A DNA stretch of 64,000 nucleotides from CBDIHP01 sp965279195 (GCA_965279195.1 CBDIHP010000047.1:1-64000); one strand, 5' to 3'; counted from the first letter of the stretch, positions 16,493 through 25,538 are shown. The notes: generated by a model not told the origin, from the letters alone. Numbers and translations: made by a program.

Positions 16493-17293
16493 TCACCAGG
16501 CGGTCCAGCCGCCGTCGATCACCAGGTCCTGGCCCGTCATGAACGAACTGGCGTCGCTCGCCAGGAAGACGACCGCCCCCTTGAGTTCGTGCGGGCGGCC
16601 CATCCGGGCCATCGGTAATTTTGTCTTCAACCGTTCCACCATCGCCGCCGGCGCCTTCTCCGACGGGAACGGCCCGGGGCTCAGGCAATTCACCCGCACG
16701 CCGTCCTTCGCCCAGTAGGCGGCGAGGTGACGCGTCATGTGGATGATCCCGCCCTTGAGCATGTGATAGGCGACAGGGCTGGCGCCACAGATCCCCTCGT
16801 AGGCATCGGGATACGACGCGACCTGGCCGTACATCGACCCCATGAAGATGAGCGATCCTTCACCCCCTCGCGCCACCACATGATGATGGAACGCCCGGGC
16901 CAGCGCGAAGTAGGCCGTCCCATTGGCGAGGTGGCGCTGGAACTCTTCCGGCGTGACCTTCGTCCAATCATTCGGCTCGGCCTGATGGGCGTTGTTCACC
17001 AGGATGTCGACCCGGCCGGTCCTCGCGACGACCCGTTCGAACCAGCATTCGTTCGCATCCACATCCATGTGGTCGAGGGCCATTCCCAGATGCTTCGCCC
17101 CCTCGCCGACCGGCAACCCCGCGGCGAACTCCGCCGCCCTGGCCTCGTCGCGGCTGGTCGCCACGACCGACGCCCCCGCCTCGGCGAGAGCTCGGCAGAG
17201 GCTCGAACCGAGGTGGCCGCCACCCCCGGTGACGACGGCGACGCGGCCGGTCAGGTCGAAGAGCCGGGCGATGGTCGGTTCGGGCTCGCTCAT
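16493..17293 (-). CDS. Short-chain dehydrogenase/reductase (SDR)
   Basis: 266 residues from ATG 17293, which overlaps the stop of the upstream dehydrogenase as ATGA, so it is probably translationally coupled. The longer frame to 17416 is antisense-like. Features: VAVVTGGGGHLG cofactor loop (residues 15-26), ILVNNAHQ (NNAG motif), IFMGSMYG (catalytic Ser region), YHMLKGG (YxxxK) and LVIDGG at the C-terminus. Classical SDR, cytoplasmic. Two SDRs in one operon plus a Gfo-type dehydrogenase suggest successive oxidations or reductions of a carbohydrate. The substrate is not determined. Confidence 0.92.
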   Translation of the reverse strand: MSEPEPTIARLFDLTGRVAVVTGGGGHLGSSLCRALAEAGASVVATSRDEARAAEFAAGLPVGEGAKHLGMALDHMDVDANECWFERVVARTGRVDILVNNAHQAEPNDWTKVTPEEFQRHLANGTAYFALARAFHHHVVARGGEGSLIFMGSMYGQVASYPDAYEGICGASPVAYHMLKGGIIHMTRHLAAYWAKDGVRVNCLSPGPFPSEKAPAAMVERLKTKLPMARMGRPHELKGAVVFLASDASSFMTGQDLVIDGGWTAW

Positions 17294-18303
17294 CCCCGGC
17301 CGCTCCAGTTGGGGTGCGAGACGACCTTCCACGAACGATCCCTCACGCTCTCCAGCGCGGCGAGGTTCACAAGCAGCGTCTGCTCCGCCTCGTCGATCGA
17401 GCAGGCTGGCGGGCAACGCCCCTCGACCGCATCCAGGAACTCATTCGCCTGCGCGATGAACAAAAAGTCGCGTTCGAGCGGCTCGATGGCCTCCTCGTTC
17501 CAGGCACCGGCGAGCTCCAGCATCCATCGCCATCGGCTCGCGTGAAACTCGAAGCGCGCGGTGCCGCGATCGCCGACCACGGTGATGGTCACCTCGTTCG
17601 GCGCCTGGTGCTGATTGAGGCTGTAGCTCGCGAGCACGCCGCCGTGCCGGCCGATGATGTGGGCGGTGTCCTCGACCTCCACGCCGTCGAGCACCTGCCG
17701 GCTCGCGTCGGCCACCAGGAGCCCTAGCGGCCCTAGGACCCATTCGCCGGCGTTGATGACATGCGTCAGGGCATCCTGGATGGCCCCGCCGCCGGTCTCG
17801 TGCGAGCGGTAGTAGATGTCGCGGTAGGCCGGGCGATAGGTCGGGAAATGCTGGCCGCAGACCGCGACGATCTCGACGGGCTTGCCGATCAAGCCATCGG
17901 CGATCGCCGATCGCATCTTGCGGAGCAGAGGATGCTGGCGGTACACGTACGCCACACCCGCGACCACGCCCTTGCCTGCGGCCTTCAGTGCGTCGAGTCC
18001 CTCGGGCCCGTTCGAGAGCGGCTTTTCGATCAGGACATGCACGCCCGATCGCGCCAGCTCCGTGGCGATCTCGACGTGCGAAGGTGCGGGCGTGGCGACC
18101 ACGGCCACGTCGGGCTTCGATTTCAGTGCGTCTCGCCAGTCGGCAAACGCCGAGGTCACGCCGTATCTCGCACCAACATCCCCGCGCAGGTCGTCACGGG
18201 TCTCGGCGAGGGACATCTCCGCGCGGCCGGTGAGGCCGAAGCAGCGGAGGTGCCGCTCGCCGATCGAGCCGACGCCGATCACGAGGACGCGGTGTTTCTT
18301 CAT
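17290..18303 (-). CDS. Cytoplasmic Gfo/Idh/MocA family dehydrogenase
   Basis: 337 residues without a signal peptide. The Rossmann start is RVLVIGVGSIGERHLR. VVATPAPSHVEIA and the hallmark IEKPLSNG follow, then the C-terminal HETGGGAIQDALTHVINAGEWVLG, which contains the conserved acidic/His region of the family. Likely an NAD(P)-dependent sugar or inositol-type dehydrogenase. The stop overlaps the start of the SDR downstream (ATGA), and the upstream aldolase ends only 4 bp before its start. This puts it firmly inside the operon. Confidence 0.92.
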   Translation of the reverse strand: MKKHRVLVIGVGSIGERHLRCFGLTGRAEMSLAETRDDLRGDVGARYGVTSAFADWRDALKSKPDVAVVATPAPSHVEIATELARSGVHVLIEKPLSNGPEGLDALKAAGKGVVAGVAYVYRQHPLLRKMRSAIADGLIGKPVEIVAVCGQHFPTYRPAYRDIYYRSHETGGGAIQDALTHVINAGEWVLGPLGLLVADASRQVLDGVEVEDTAHIIGRHGGVLASYSLNQHQAPNEVTITVVGDRGTARFEFHASRWRWMLELAGAWNEEAIEPLERDFLFIAQANEFLDAVEGRCPPACSIDEAEQTLLVNLAALESVRDRSWKVVSHPNWSGRG

Positions 18304-18307
18304 GAGT

Positions 18308-19102
18308 TCAGGCGAACGCGCTGGTGAACGAGAATCCGAGTGGCCCGAAGTCGCGCTGGATGGCCTCCATGCCCGACTTCACCATGATGATGTCGGCCCC
18401 GTGGGCGAGGAACGTCGCGCCCAGGCCCATCAGGTATTTCGTCCGCTCGACCGACCCCGTGGGCAATCCCCACGCCTTGCCGTGCTTCGCGGCGGCGGCG
18501 GCCACGCGGGCGATGGCGTCGTTCACCCTGGGGTGGTCGAACTGGCCCGGCACGCCCGCGAGCACCGAGAAATCGGCCGGCCCGAGGAAGATCACGTCCA
18601 CGCCCTCGACGGCCGCGATCTCATCGACGTGTTCGAGCGCGTCGGGATCCTCGATCTGGATCACGACGAACGTCTCATCGTTGGCCGCCTTCACGTAGGG
18701 GGCGACGGGCATCATGCAGTAGGGATTGTCGGCGTTGGCGCTGTCGAGCCCGCGACGGCCGAGGGGGGCGAACTTGCTCCACTTGACGACCTCGCGGGCC
18801 TCCTCCGCGTTGTCGCAGCGCGGGTACATGATCCCCTGGGCGCCGTACTCCAGCAGCCGGCCCATCCGCATGAACTCGCCCTTGGCGGGCCGGGCCATGA
18901 TGTCGGCCGAGCCGACGCGAGCGGCCCGCATGAGCGTGGCGGCCGTCTCCACGCTGATCGACCGGTGCTCCAGGTCGAGCCAGATTCCGTCGAAGCCCAT
19001 CAGGCTCGTCAGTTCGAACAGGGACGGATCCGCCAGCGCCAGCGCGGTCAGGAGGACGGGTTCCTTGCGGGCGAGCTTCGCCTTGACTTTGCTCGGTCTC
19101 AT
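18308..19102 (-). CDS. HpcH/HpaI family aldolase
   Basis: 264 residues from ATG 19102, which has GGAG about 8 bases upstream; the TTG at 19108 is less likely. The (beta/alpha)8 aldolase motifs are all visible: GFDGIWLDLEHRS (general-base and metal region), MARPAKGE, YGAQGIMYPRCDNAEEA, VVIQIEDPDALEHVDEIAAVEGVDVIFLGPADFS. The family cleaves 2-keto-3-deoxy acids or related beta-hydroxy keto acids with a divalent metal, releasing pyruvate or a similar product. Together with two SDRs and a Gfo dehydrogenase this fits non-phosphorylative breakdown of a sugar acid. Subtype (rhamnonate-, glucarate- or HpaI-like) cannot be fixed by eye. Confidence 0.9.
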   Translation of the reverse strand: MRPSKVKAKLARKEPVLLTALALADPSLFELTSLMGFDGIWLDLEHRSISVETAATLMRAARVGSADIMARPAKGEFMRMGRLLEYGAQGIMYPRCDNAEEAREVVKWSKFAPLGRRGLDSANADNPYCMMPVAPYVKAANDETFVVIQIEDPDALEHVDEIAAVEGVDVIFLGPADFSVLAGVPGQFDHPRVNDAIARVAAAAAKHGKAWGLPTGSVERTKYLMGLGATFLAHGADIIMVKSGMEAIQRDFGPLGFSFTSAFA

Positions 19103-19205
19103 CGACAATCTCCGACATCTCGAACCGACGCGGCCGGGAGAGTGGGGTCCGGGGCCGATCAGACTACCGGATCGGTCCGGTGTCCGCGAGCCACCAGCCT
19201 GGAAA

Positions 19206-20120
19206 TCAGGGGCCTGAGGGGAACGGCTCGTCGGTCTCCAGGATCACCGCGAGGCCGTCTCCCGCCGATACGCTCGAGAACCTGTGCAGGACGATCACGA
19301 TACCGGGCACGTCCGCGACGAGCAGGTCGCCTTCGAGGCCGAGGGAGTCGGAGACGCGGCCGAGCACATCGCCCCCGGCGACCCTCTGGCCCAGCTCGAC
19401 CACGGGCTCGAAAAATCCCGACCGGGGCGACGGGTGCTGGATCTGGAGGTATCCGGCGTTGGGCCGGTCGTCCTCGACCACGAGCGCCGGCCGCGCGGGG
19501 CGGGGCTCTCCGGAGACGAGTCCGCGGAGGGAGAGGATACGCCAGCACCCATCGACATACGCCCCGGTCGCGATCGGACCGGGACTGGCGCCGCCGCCGA
19601 ATTCCGCATAGATCGCCGGCACGCGGGCGTCGCGGGCGACGGAGAGCGAACGCCCTTCGAGGTTCGGGTCCGTCCCCCAGATGAGCGGGAGGCCGAACGC
19701 ATGAGCCATCTCGCGCTGGGCGTCGAGCACGTCCGAATCGGGATGGAGCATGTAGCCGACGAGCGGCACGATGTCGAGCCGGACGCCGCCGGAATGGAGG
19801 TCGATGTAATGGTCGGCGGAGTGGATCAGGGCCGAGAGTTCGTGCGCGATGATCTCGGTGACGGACCCATCGGCGCGGCCGGGGCAGGTTCGGGCGAGGT
19901 CGAGGCCGTCGTCGGCGACGCGGCGGCCAAGGCGAAAGGCGGGCTCGTTGACGATGGGGACGATCGTCACCCGGCCCCGAATGTCGGCGTTCTCCAGCTT
20001 GCGGATCAACTCGCGGGCGGCGGCGATGGGGGTGAACTCGTCGCCGTGGACGCCCGCGGTGATCAGGACGTGGGGCGAGCCCTCGCCCTTGCTCCAAATG
20101 GCGAATCGCCCGGCGTTCAC
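19206..20120 (-). CDS. Succinylglutamate desuccinylase/aspartoacylase-like zinc deacylase
   Basis: 304 residues starting at GTG 20120, which overlaps the stop of the upstream gene (GTGA). Zinc and catalytic motifs of the M14-like deacylase family are present: GVHGDEF (His and Glu ligands, about 24-30), YIDLHSGG (His ligand, about 109) and YAEFGGG (general-base Glu). The C-terminal beta domain ends PGIVIVLHRFSSVSAGDG. Family members remove acyl groups or cleave amide-linked carboxylates. In this operon it may deacylate a sugar or amino-sugar released by the sialidase-like proteins, which is inference. The gap to the aldolase is 103 bp, the largest within the run. Confidence 0.88.
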   Translation of the reverse strand: MNAGRFAIWSKGEGSPHVLITAGVHGDEFTPIAAARELIRKLENADIRGRVTIVPIVNEPAFRLGRRVADDGLDLARTCPGRADGSVTEIIAHELSALIHSADHYIDLHSGGVRLDIVPLVGYMLHPDSDVLDAQREMAHAFGLPLIWGTDPNLEGRSLSVARDARVPAIYAEFGGGASPGPIATGAYVDGCWRILSLRGLVSGEPRPARPALVVEDDRPNAGYLQIQHPSPRSGFFEPVVELGQRVAGGDVLGRVSDSLGLEGDLLVADVPGIVIVLHRFSSVSAGDGLAVILETDEPFPSGP

Positions 20121-22033
20121 GGCTTCAATCCTTCATAGAACCAGCCGATCGGGACCGAGCGGAAGCGCGAGGCGATCTGCCCGGTCTTGTTGTCGCCGAC
20201 GTAGTAGCTCAAGAGTGCGCGGCCGCGATGGAAGACGATGCTGGTGTAGGCATAGGTGTGAACCTTGCTGTCCTCCAGGTTCCGCTTGAAGGCCCAGGTC
20301 TTGCCCTCGTCCGTCGACACGGCCGCCGCCAATGGCGTGCGGGGGCCGCCGTGCGACTGCCCGGGGCGGACCGAGTCGTTCCAGACGAGGAGCAGGTCGC
20401 CCGTCGAGGGGATGCGTCTGAGGGTCGCGGGCGACTCGGGCCCTCCGATGCCCGAGTCCTTCGCCTCGCCCCAGGTCGCGCCGCCGTCCTTCGAGGTGCT
20501 GAACGCGATGTGGCCGAGTTGCGTGCGGATGTGCATGAGCAACGATCCGTCGTCGAGTTCGACGACCTCCGGCTCCATCGCCCCGCGCATGCCGTAAGGG
20601 ACGCCGTTCTTGCTCCGCGTCCACGTCGTGCCGTTGTCATCCGACTGGTAGGTCGAGCAGACGAACTTGTTTTCCTTGATCACATCCGCCGACGACGCCA
20701 CGGGCACGATGAGACGGCCGTTCGAGAGGCGAGTGATGCGGTCGTTGTTGAGCACATGATAGCCCGACTCCTTCGTGATCAGCACGGCCTGGCCGAAGGT
20801 CTTGCCGTCGTCCGTCGAGACGCGGAGCCAGGCGTCGAGGTCGGAGTACGAGTTCTTGACGAGGTAGAACATGCCGAGCGGCGCGTCGTACTTCGCGGGG
20901 TCGCCGAGTCGCCGCAGGGTGAGCGACATCACGTTCAGGCCGCCGACGTTCTCCTGCAACACCCGGCGCGGGCCCCAGGTGCGGCCCTCGTCGGCCGATT
21001 CGACGCCGATGATCCGGGCCTTGGCGAAGTCGGACTCATCGTCCATGAACTCGGTCGTGCCGTAGAGCAGTTTGCCGTCGCCGAGCACGGCGATGGAACC
21101 TTCACTATAGCGCGGGTTCTTCTTCGTCGAGGGATAAACCTCTCGCGTGAACATCTCGGTGCGCGATGGCGGCGAGGGCTGGGCCAGCATCAGCAAGGCC
21201 TGCGAGGCCCTGATCCGGACATCGAGGACCGGGTCGTCGAGCGTCGCCTTGAGTGTGTCAGCGGCTTCGAGCACGCGGCCCTCGGGGGCGAACTCGGCGG
21301 CGTAAACCCGGACGTTGAAGTCGGCATGCTTGAGATTCTTGACCAGTCCGGCGCGGGCCTCCTTGTCGCCGAGGGTCGCCAGGGCGTGCGTGAAATAGGC
21401 CTTCGTGAGAGGGTCGTCGAACCTCGCGGCCCCGGCCTTCAGGGCGGGGATGTCCGTCGCGTCGCCGACGCGTGCGATGACCCAGGCGGAGATCCGCGCG
21501 ATCTCGCCGTCGGGGTTGTTCAATTCCTTGCGCAATAATCCGAGGGCCTTCGGGCTGCCCCAGCGGGCGAGCGCGGCGGCGGCCATGATGCCGAGGCGGG
21601 GGTTCTCGCCGTGCCGGCCCATCGCCTTGCGCACCAGGACCCCGTCGCCGAGTTGCCAGACCTTGTACAGGCTCTCGCAGGCGTGGACATGCCCATGCGG
21701 GTCGGGATTGGCGAGGATGTCGAGTAGCGTCGCCGTGTGCGACAGTTCGCCCGCGCGGACCATCTCGCGGGCCAGGCCACAGCGCTTCTGGAGGTCGGTC
21801 TCGGTCCCGAATTTCAGGCGGATGGCGGCCTTCACCTCGTCGCCGTGCCCGGCCACCGTGAGGGCCTCGGCCGCATGCATCGAGGGCCAGAAATCTGAGG
21901 AAGTGAGCCCCTCGCGGAGGACGGCCAGGCAGCGCGATCGGGTGGTGTCGTCGAGCGGGAGGGTGTCGGCCGCGCGGGCGGTCATCACGAACATCAAGCA
22001 AGAAACAACGATACCGGCCGTCATATTTTGCAT
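20117..22033 (-). CDS. Secreted HEAT-repeat / sialidase (BNR) protein
   Basis: 638 residues from ATG 22033 with a signal peptide (QNMTAGIVVSCLMFVMTARA). Residues ~25-285 are HEAT-like helical repeats (PRLGIMAAAALARWGSPKAL, IARISAWVIARVGDATDIPA, VLDVRIRASQALLMLAQ). Residues ~290-638 form a sialidase-type propeller with five Asp-boxes: SADEGRTWG, STDDGKTFG, SDDNGTTWT, SKDGGATWG and STDEGKTWA. Such propellers bind or cleave glycans, so it is a candidate exo-sialidase-like enzyme outside the cytoplasm. The HEAT part may dock it to a complex. First gene of the run; it ends overlapping the deacylase start. A family A repeat lies 12 bp upstream of the start. Confidence 0.85.
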   Translation of the reverse strand: MQNMTAGIVVSCLMFVMTARAADTLPLDDTTRSRCLAVLREGLTSSDFWPSMHAAEALTVAGHGDEVKAAIRLKFGTETDLQKRCGLAREMVRAGELSHTATLLDILANPDPHGHVHACESLYKVWQLGDGVLVRKAMGRHGENPRLGIMAAAALARWGSPKALGLLRKELNNPDGEIARISAWVIARVGDATDIPALKAGAARFDDPLTKAYFTHALATLGDKEARAGLVKNLKHADFNVRVYAAEFAPEGRVLEAADTLKATLDDPVLDVRIRASQALLMLAQPSPPSRTEMFTREVYPSTKKNPRYSEGSIAVLGDGKLLYGTTEFMDDESDFAKARIIGVESADEGRTWGPRRVLQENVGGLNVMSLTLRRLGDPAKYDAPLGMFYLVKNSYSDLDAWLRVSTDDGKTFGQAVLITKESGYHVLNNDRITRLSNGRLIVPVASSADVIKENKFVCSTYQSDDNGTTWTRSKNGVPYGMRGAMEPEVVELDDGSLLMHIRTQLGHIAFSTSKDGGATWGEAKDSGIGGPESPATLRRIPSTGDLLLVWNDSVRPGQSHGGPRTPLAAAVSTDEGKTWAFKRNLEDSKVHTYAYTSIVFHRGRALLSYYVGDNKTGQIASRFRSVPIGWFYEGLKP

Positions 22034-22045
22034 CGTTGAACAATT

Positions 22046-22184
22046 GTAGGGTGTGGTGCCCCGACGGGTCGCCCGCGAGCCGACGGGGCTCCGCACCGAC
22101 GAGGACGTTGGCCGATTCTTGAGCCGGGGTGGACATCGGTGCGGGGCCTCGGGTCCCGTTGGTCCCCGAGGCACCACATCCTGC
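22046..22184. repeat. Family A inverted repeat, copy 3
   Basis: The left end is GTAGGGTGTGGTGCCCCGAC. The right half has hairpin GCCTCGGG-n11-CCCGAGGC and ends CACCACATCCTGC. Against the half at 11773-11819 the stem differs by a compensatory C-G to G-C swap. It lies 4 bp past the stop of the Gfo/Idh/MocA gene (22189) and just upstream of the HEAT-sialidase start. Confidence 0.88.
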
Positions 22185-22188
22185 GGGG

Positions 22189-23529
22189 TCAAACGAGCTT
22201 CCAGCCCTTGCGGTAGTCGCGCCGGAGGAAGGCCTCGGCCTCGGGGGCGTTTGGGGCGTAGAGCTTCTTGGTGTCCCACTCCAGCTTCTTGCCGGTGCGG
22301 TAGGCGACGTTCCCGAGGTGGTTGGCCTCGGTCAGGCGGCCGGAATATTCGAAGTTGCAGGTCGTCGGTGCGCCCGTCTTGCAGGCGTGGATCCACTCGG
22401 CGTGGTGTCCGAGCGACTTGGGGATCGTCGGCTCGGGACGCTTGTAGCCGACGAAGTCCGACTCGGGCAGGAGCACATGCTTGCCGTAGTCGGACAGCAG
22501 CATGCCCTTGTCGCCGACGAACAGCACGCCGGAATCCCAGCGCGGGATGTCGTTGAACGTCCAGGCGTCGGGCCTGGCCACTCCTTGATACCAGGTCACC
22601 TTCACCGGCGGCATGTCGCCGCGCGTGCCGTACTCGTACACGGCCCGCATCGAGGCGGGGGCGAGTTGCGCGTGCGGCTTCGGGCCGAACGCCTCGATGG
22701 TCAAAGGCGCGTCGAGTTTGAGGGCCCAGAAGGGGAGGTCGATCCAGTGCGAGCCGAGGTCGCTCATGGTGCCGTTGGCGAAGTCCCACCAGCGGTACCA
22801 CTTGGGGCCGGGGAAGTAGACCTCGTGGAACGGCCGCTCGGGCGCGGGCCCGAGCCAGAGGTCCCAGTCGAGTCCGTTGGGCACGGGGGACGAGCCGGCG
22901 GGGCGATCCTGGATGCTGACGATATCTCCATATTTCTTGGCGTCCTCGGCCGACTGACGCCCCCAGGCGCGGCCGACCCAGACGTGGGCCTCGCGGACCG
23001 GCCCGATGGCCCCGGCCTGGACGAGCTCCACGACGCGGCGATAGTTGTCGGTCGCGTGGATCTGGGTGCCCATCTGGGTGGCGACCTTCGCCCGCGCGGC
23101 GGCCTCGCGGATGACGCGGGCCTCGTACACGTCGCGCGTGAGGGGCTTCTCGCAGTAGACGTGCTTGCCGAGCTGCAGGGCGGGCAGGGTGGCGAAGGCG
23201 TGGGTGTGCTCGGTGGTGCTGACGACGACGGCGTCGAAAGCGTTGGCCTTGTCGAACAGCCTGCGGAAGTCGCGCTCCTTGCGGGCGTTCGGGAACCGCT
23301 CGGCCACCTGATCGATGGCCGGCTGGTAGACGTCGCAGAGGGCGACGATGTTCTCTCCGGCGACGCCTTCGAGGTTGCTGCGGCCCCGGCCGCCGGTGCC
23401 GATGACGGCGATGTTGAGCTTCTCGTTCGCCCCCCGGGCCTTCAGGATCCCCGGCGCGGCGAAGGCGCCGGCCGCCGCCATCCCCAGGGTCGCCCCGAAC
23501 TGCCGCCGCGTCCCGCTCGCCTCGCGCAT
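22189..23529 (-). CDS. Tat-exported Gfo/Idh/MocA family oxidoreductase
   Basis: 446 residues. Twin-arginine signal TRRQFGATLGMAAAGAFAAP at residues 7-26. The Rossmann part has NIAVIGTGGRGRSN, LCDVYQPA, VVSTTEHTHA and the hallmark YCEKPLTRD. The C-terminal domain has WRWWDFANGTMSDLGSHWIDLPFWAL and a late FLRRDYRKGWKLV typical of the planctomycete exported subgroup. Probably a periplasmic NAD(P)-dependent sugar-modifying enzyme. It may be the first gene of the minus-strand run, but a family A repeat separates it from the HEAT-sialidase gene. A GAGGA box lies about 9 bases before ATG 23529. Confidence 0.92.
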   Translation of the reverse strand: MREASGTRRQFGATLGMAAAGAFAAPGILKARGANEKLNIAVIGTGGRGRSNLEGVAGENIVALCDVYQPAIDQVAERFPNARKERDFRRLFDKANAFDAVVVSTTEHTHAFATLPALQLGKHVYCEKPLTRDVYEARVIREAAARAKVATQMGTQIHATDNYRRVVELVQAGAIGPVREAHVWVGRAWGRQSAEDAKKYGDIVSIQDRPAGSSPVPNGLDWDLWLGPAPERPFHEVYFPGPKWYRWWDFANGTMSDLGSHWIDLPFWALKLDAPLTIEAFGPKPHAQLAPASMRAVYEYGTRGDMPPVKVTWYQGVARPDAWTFNDIPRWDSGVLFVGDKGMLLSDYGKHVLLPESDFVGYKRPEPTIPKSLGHHAEWIHACKTGAPTTCNFEYSGRLTEANHLGNVAYRTGKKLEWDTKKLYAPNAPEAEAFLRRDYRKGWKLV

Positions 23530-24190
23530 GATCGTCGTCCTCAGGGTCGGTTCCGGGTGTTCAACCTCGGCTCAACGCCCCCAAGGATCGAACAACCGGG
23601 CCACGGACGCAAGCGGTCACCGCGGAGCGATCGGGGCGGCGCGGCCGCTGAGGCGAGATCCAGGTTTGCCCGGATGGCCCGGCGGTTTTCCCGAAGGTTC
23701 GCCGCACCTCCTGGTCGGCAGGGACGAACAACCCCGATCCCAGGTCCCTCCGAACGGCCTGCTACGCCCCCGAAGCAGGAACCGCGCGTCGCGAACCTCT
23801 TTCCAATTCAATAATACATTAATGTTAAACTTTTATAAATTTAAGGATCTGGAAATTTATCTCGTACCAAACACAAATGCATTCCGAAGATCGAAATGGC
23901 AAATCCCGACCATCTTGACCGAAATTATTGATTTTCGTATTTTCCTGCGATTGCGGCTCGTCGTGGACGTCGCGCGCTGCCGTTCGGCCCCGGCTAACCT
24001 GACGACCGCGTCGGGCGAGGTGGATGGGAAAGGCTCCTGACTGCTCCAGGCATGGCCTCCCCACGCCGATCGGACTGTGAAGACCGGACGAATATTCCCC
24101 ACGCCAGCGGTTTTCCGCTTGCACGGCCTTGCATCGGTCGTTAAACAAAGTTTCGATTCTCTTATCCACAATCCGAACCAGGAGGTACCG
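23530..24190. promoter_or_regulatory. Divergent intergenic region with an AT-rich island
   Basis: 660 bp without a gene. Positions 23805-23945 are strikingly AT-rich for this genome (segments such as AATAATACATTAATGTTAAA and TTTATAAATTTAAGG). They probably hold promoters for the DUF1559 gene (plus strand), the oxidoreductase (minus strand), or both. CTTTTATAAATTTAAG is nearly palindromic. The last 12 bases before 24191 contain AGGAGG, the ribosome-binding site that fixes the GTG start of the DUF1559 gene. Confidence 0.5.
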
Positions 24191-25216
24191 GTGGACACTC
24201 TTCGAGGCGCCACGCGGAGACGATCGGGGTTCACCCTCATCGAACTACTGGTCGTCATCGCCATCATCGCGGTGCTCATCGCCCTGCTGCTGCCCGCGGT
24301 GCAGTCGGCCCGCGAGGCCGCGAGGCGGGCCCAGTGCACCAACAACCTGAAGCAACTGGCGCTCGGCATGCACAATTATCTGGATGCCAACCAGTGCTTC
24401 CCGCCGGGGGGGATCTACAGCGTTCAGGACGAGCCGGTCTACTCGGCCAACGGCAGCTCGTTGCGGTCGAATTACTCCGGCTGGGCGGTGTCGATCCTGC
24501 CGCACCTGGAGCAGTCGCAGCTCACCAACGCGTACAATTTCCTGCGGCACAACTGGGACGCCGAGAACGTCACGGTCTATCGCACACGGTTGAACACGCA
24601 GCTCTGCCCGTCGGACATCGGCCAGGGCCAGCCGATCGCGACGTTCTCGATCGGGGGGGCCCAGACGGTGCCGTACACGAACATCGCCACGAGTTCGTAC
24701 AAGGGCGTCGCCGGCCGCTACGCCCACACCTACAGCGGCACGGTGATCACGGCCGACCTGTTCTGGGACTTCGCCTCGTTCGTCGAGCTGCTGAACCTGG
24801 AGCCGGCCTCGAAGGGCGTGCTCACCGTGGCCGGGGTCGGCGGCGCGACGACCACGTCGATCGCCAGCATCACCGACGGCACCTCGAATACGATGATGGT
24901 CGGCGAGTACGCCACCGACGACGCCGGCGGCGGCTCCGACAACCGCGCGATGTGGGCCGGGAGCTGGGGCTACATGGCGCTGGCGCATGCCGGGGCCAGC
25001 CAGGGGACGCGCGGGATCCCCAGCTACAGCAAGTGCCTCAGCTACATCGCCGCCAACCGCTGCCGCCGGGCCTTCGCCAGCTTCCACCCCGGCGTGATGA
25101 ATTTCGCCATGGCCGACGGATCCGTCCGCGCCGTCAAGGCCTACACCGACGCCGCCATCTACCAGGCCCTGGCCACCATCCAGGGGGGTGAGATCGTCAG
25201 CGCGGACTCGTTCTGA
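24191..25216 (+). CDS. DUF1559 protein with type IV pilin-like N-terminus
   Basis: 341 residues. The start is GTG 24191, chosen for the perfect AGGAGG box 5 bases upstream; the frame stays open to 24077 but has no ribosome-binding site there. After a short basic leader comes the prepilin motif GFTLIELLVVIAIIAVLIAL, a cleavage and N-methylation signal plus helix, then the DUF1559 signature LLPAVQSAREAARRAQCTNN. The C-terminus has FHPGVMNFAMADGSVRAVK, the usual H-x9-DGS end. These proteins are very numerous in planctomycetes, are thought to be surface or pseudopilin-like, and have no proven function. A lipoprotein and a sulfatase gene follow. Confidence 0.95.
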   Translation: MDTLRGATRRRSGFTLIELLVVIAIIAVLIALLLPAVQSAREAARRAQCTNNLKQLALGMHNYLDANQCFPPGGIYSVQDEPVYSANGSSLRSNYSGWAVSILPHLEQSQLTNAYNFLRHNWDAENVTVYRTRLNTQLCPSDIGQGQPIATFSIGGAQTVPYTNIATSSYKGVAGRYAHTYSGTVITADLFWDFASFVELLNLEPASKGVLTVAGVGGATTTSIASITDGTSNTMMVGEYATDDAGGGSDNRAMWAGSWGYMALAHAGASQGTRGIPSYSKCLSYIAANRCRRAFASFHPGVMNFAMADGSVRAVKAYTDAAIYQALATIQGGEIVSADSF

Positions 25217-25250
25217 CGTCGCGGCAGAGGCGTATGGCGAGGCCCGGAGG

Positions 25251-25434
25251 CGCAGGGCGCGGGTCTCCAGACCCCGCCCTTGCCGCGATCGCAGGAGACC
25301 ACCGAACCGGGTCTCCAGAGCCGTTGTTGAGATTCGAGGCGTGATCGAACGCCAGAGGACCGGTCTGGAGACCGGCCTTCGCGGTACGGTGCGGCGACGG
25401 TCGGGGCGGGGTCTGGAGACCCGCGCCCGGCGCG
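25251..25434. repeat. Family C nested inverted repeat
   Basis: The outer left arm contains GCGCGGGTCTCCAGACCCCG and the outer right arm GGGGTCTGGAGACCCGCGCC. Inner GGTCTCCAGAG / CGGTCTGGAGACCG boxes repeat the same motif. Closely related to 8880-9062. It begins 35 bp after the DUF1559 stop and fills most of the 322 bp gap to the lipoprotein gene. Confidence 0.85.
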
Positions 25435-25538
25435 TCGGGCCGGGGCTGCCGTCGCACTGGCACAGCCGGTGGCGCACGAGCTGGCCCCAAATCGCGCGAG
25501 GCGTCCCGGAGTTCCGCATTCCCCTCTCAGGTGATGCT

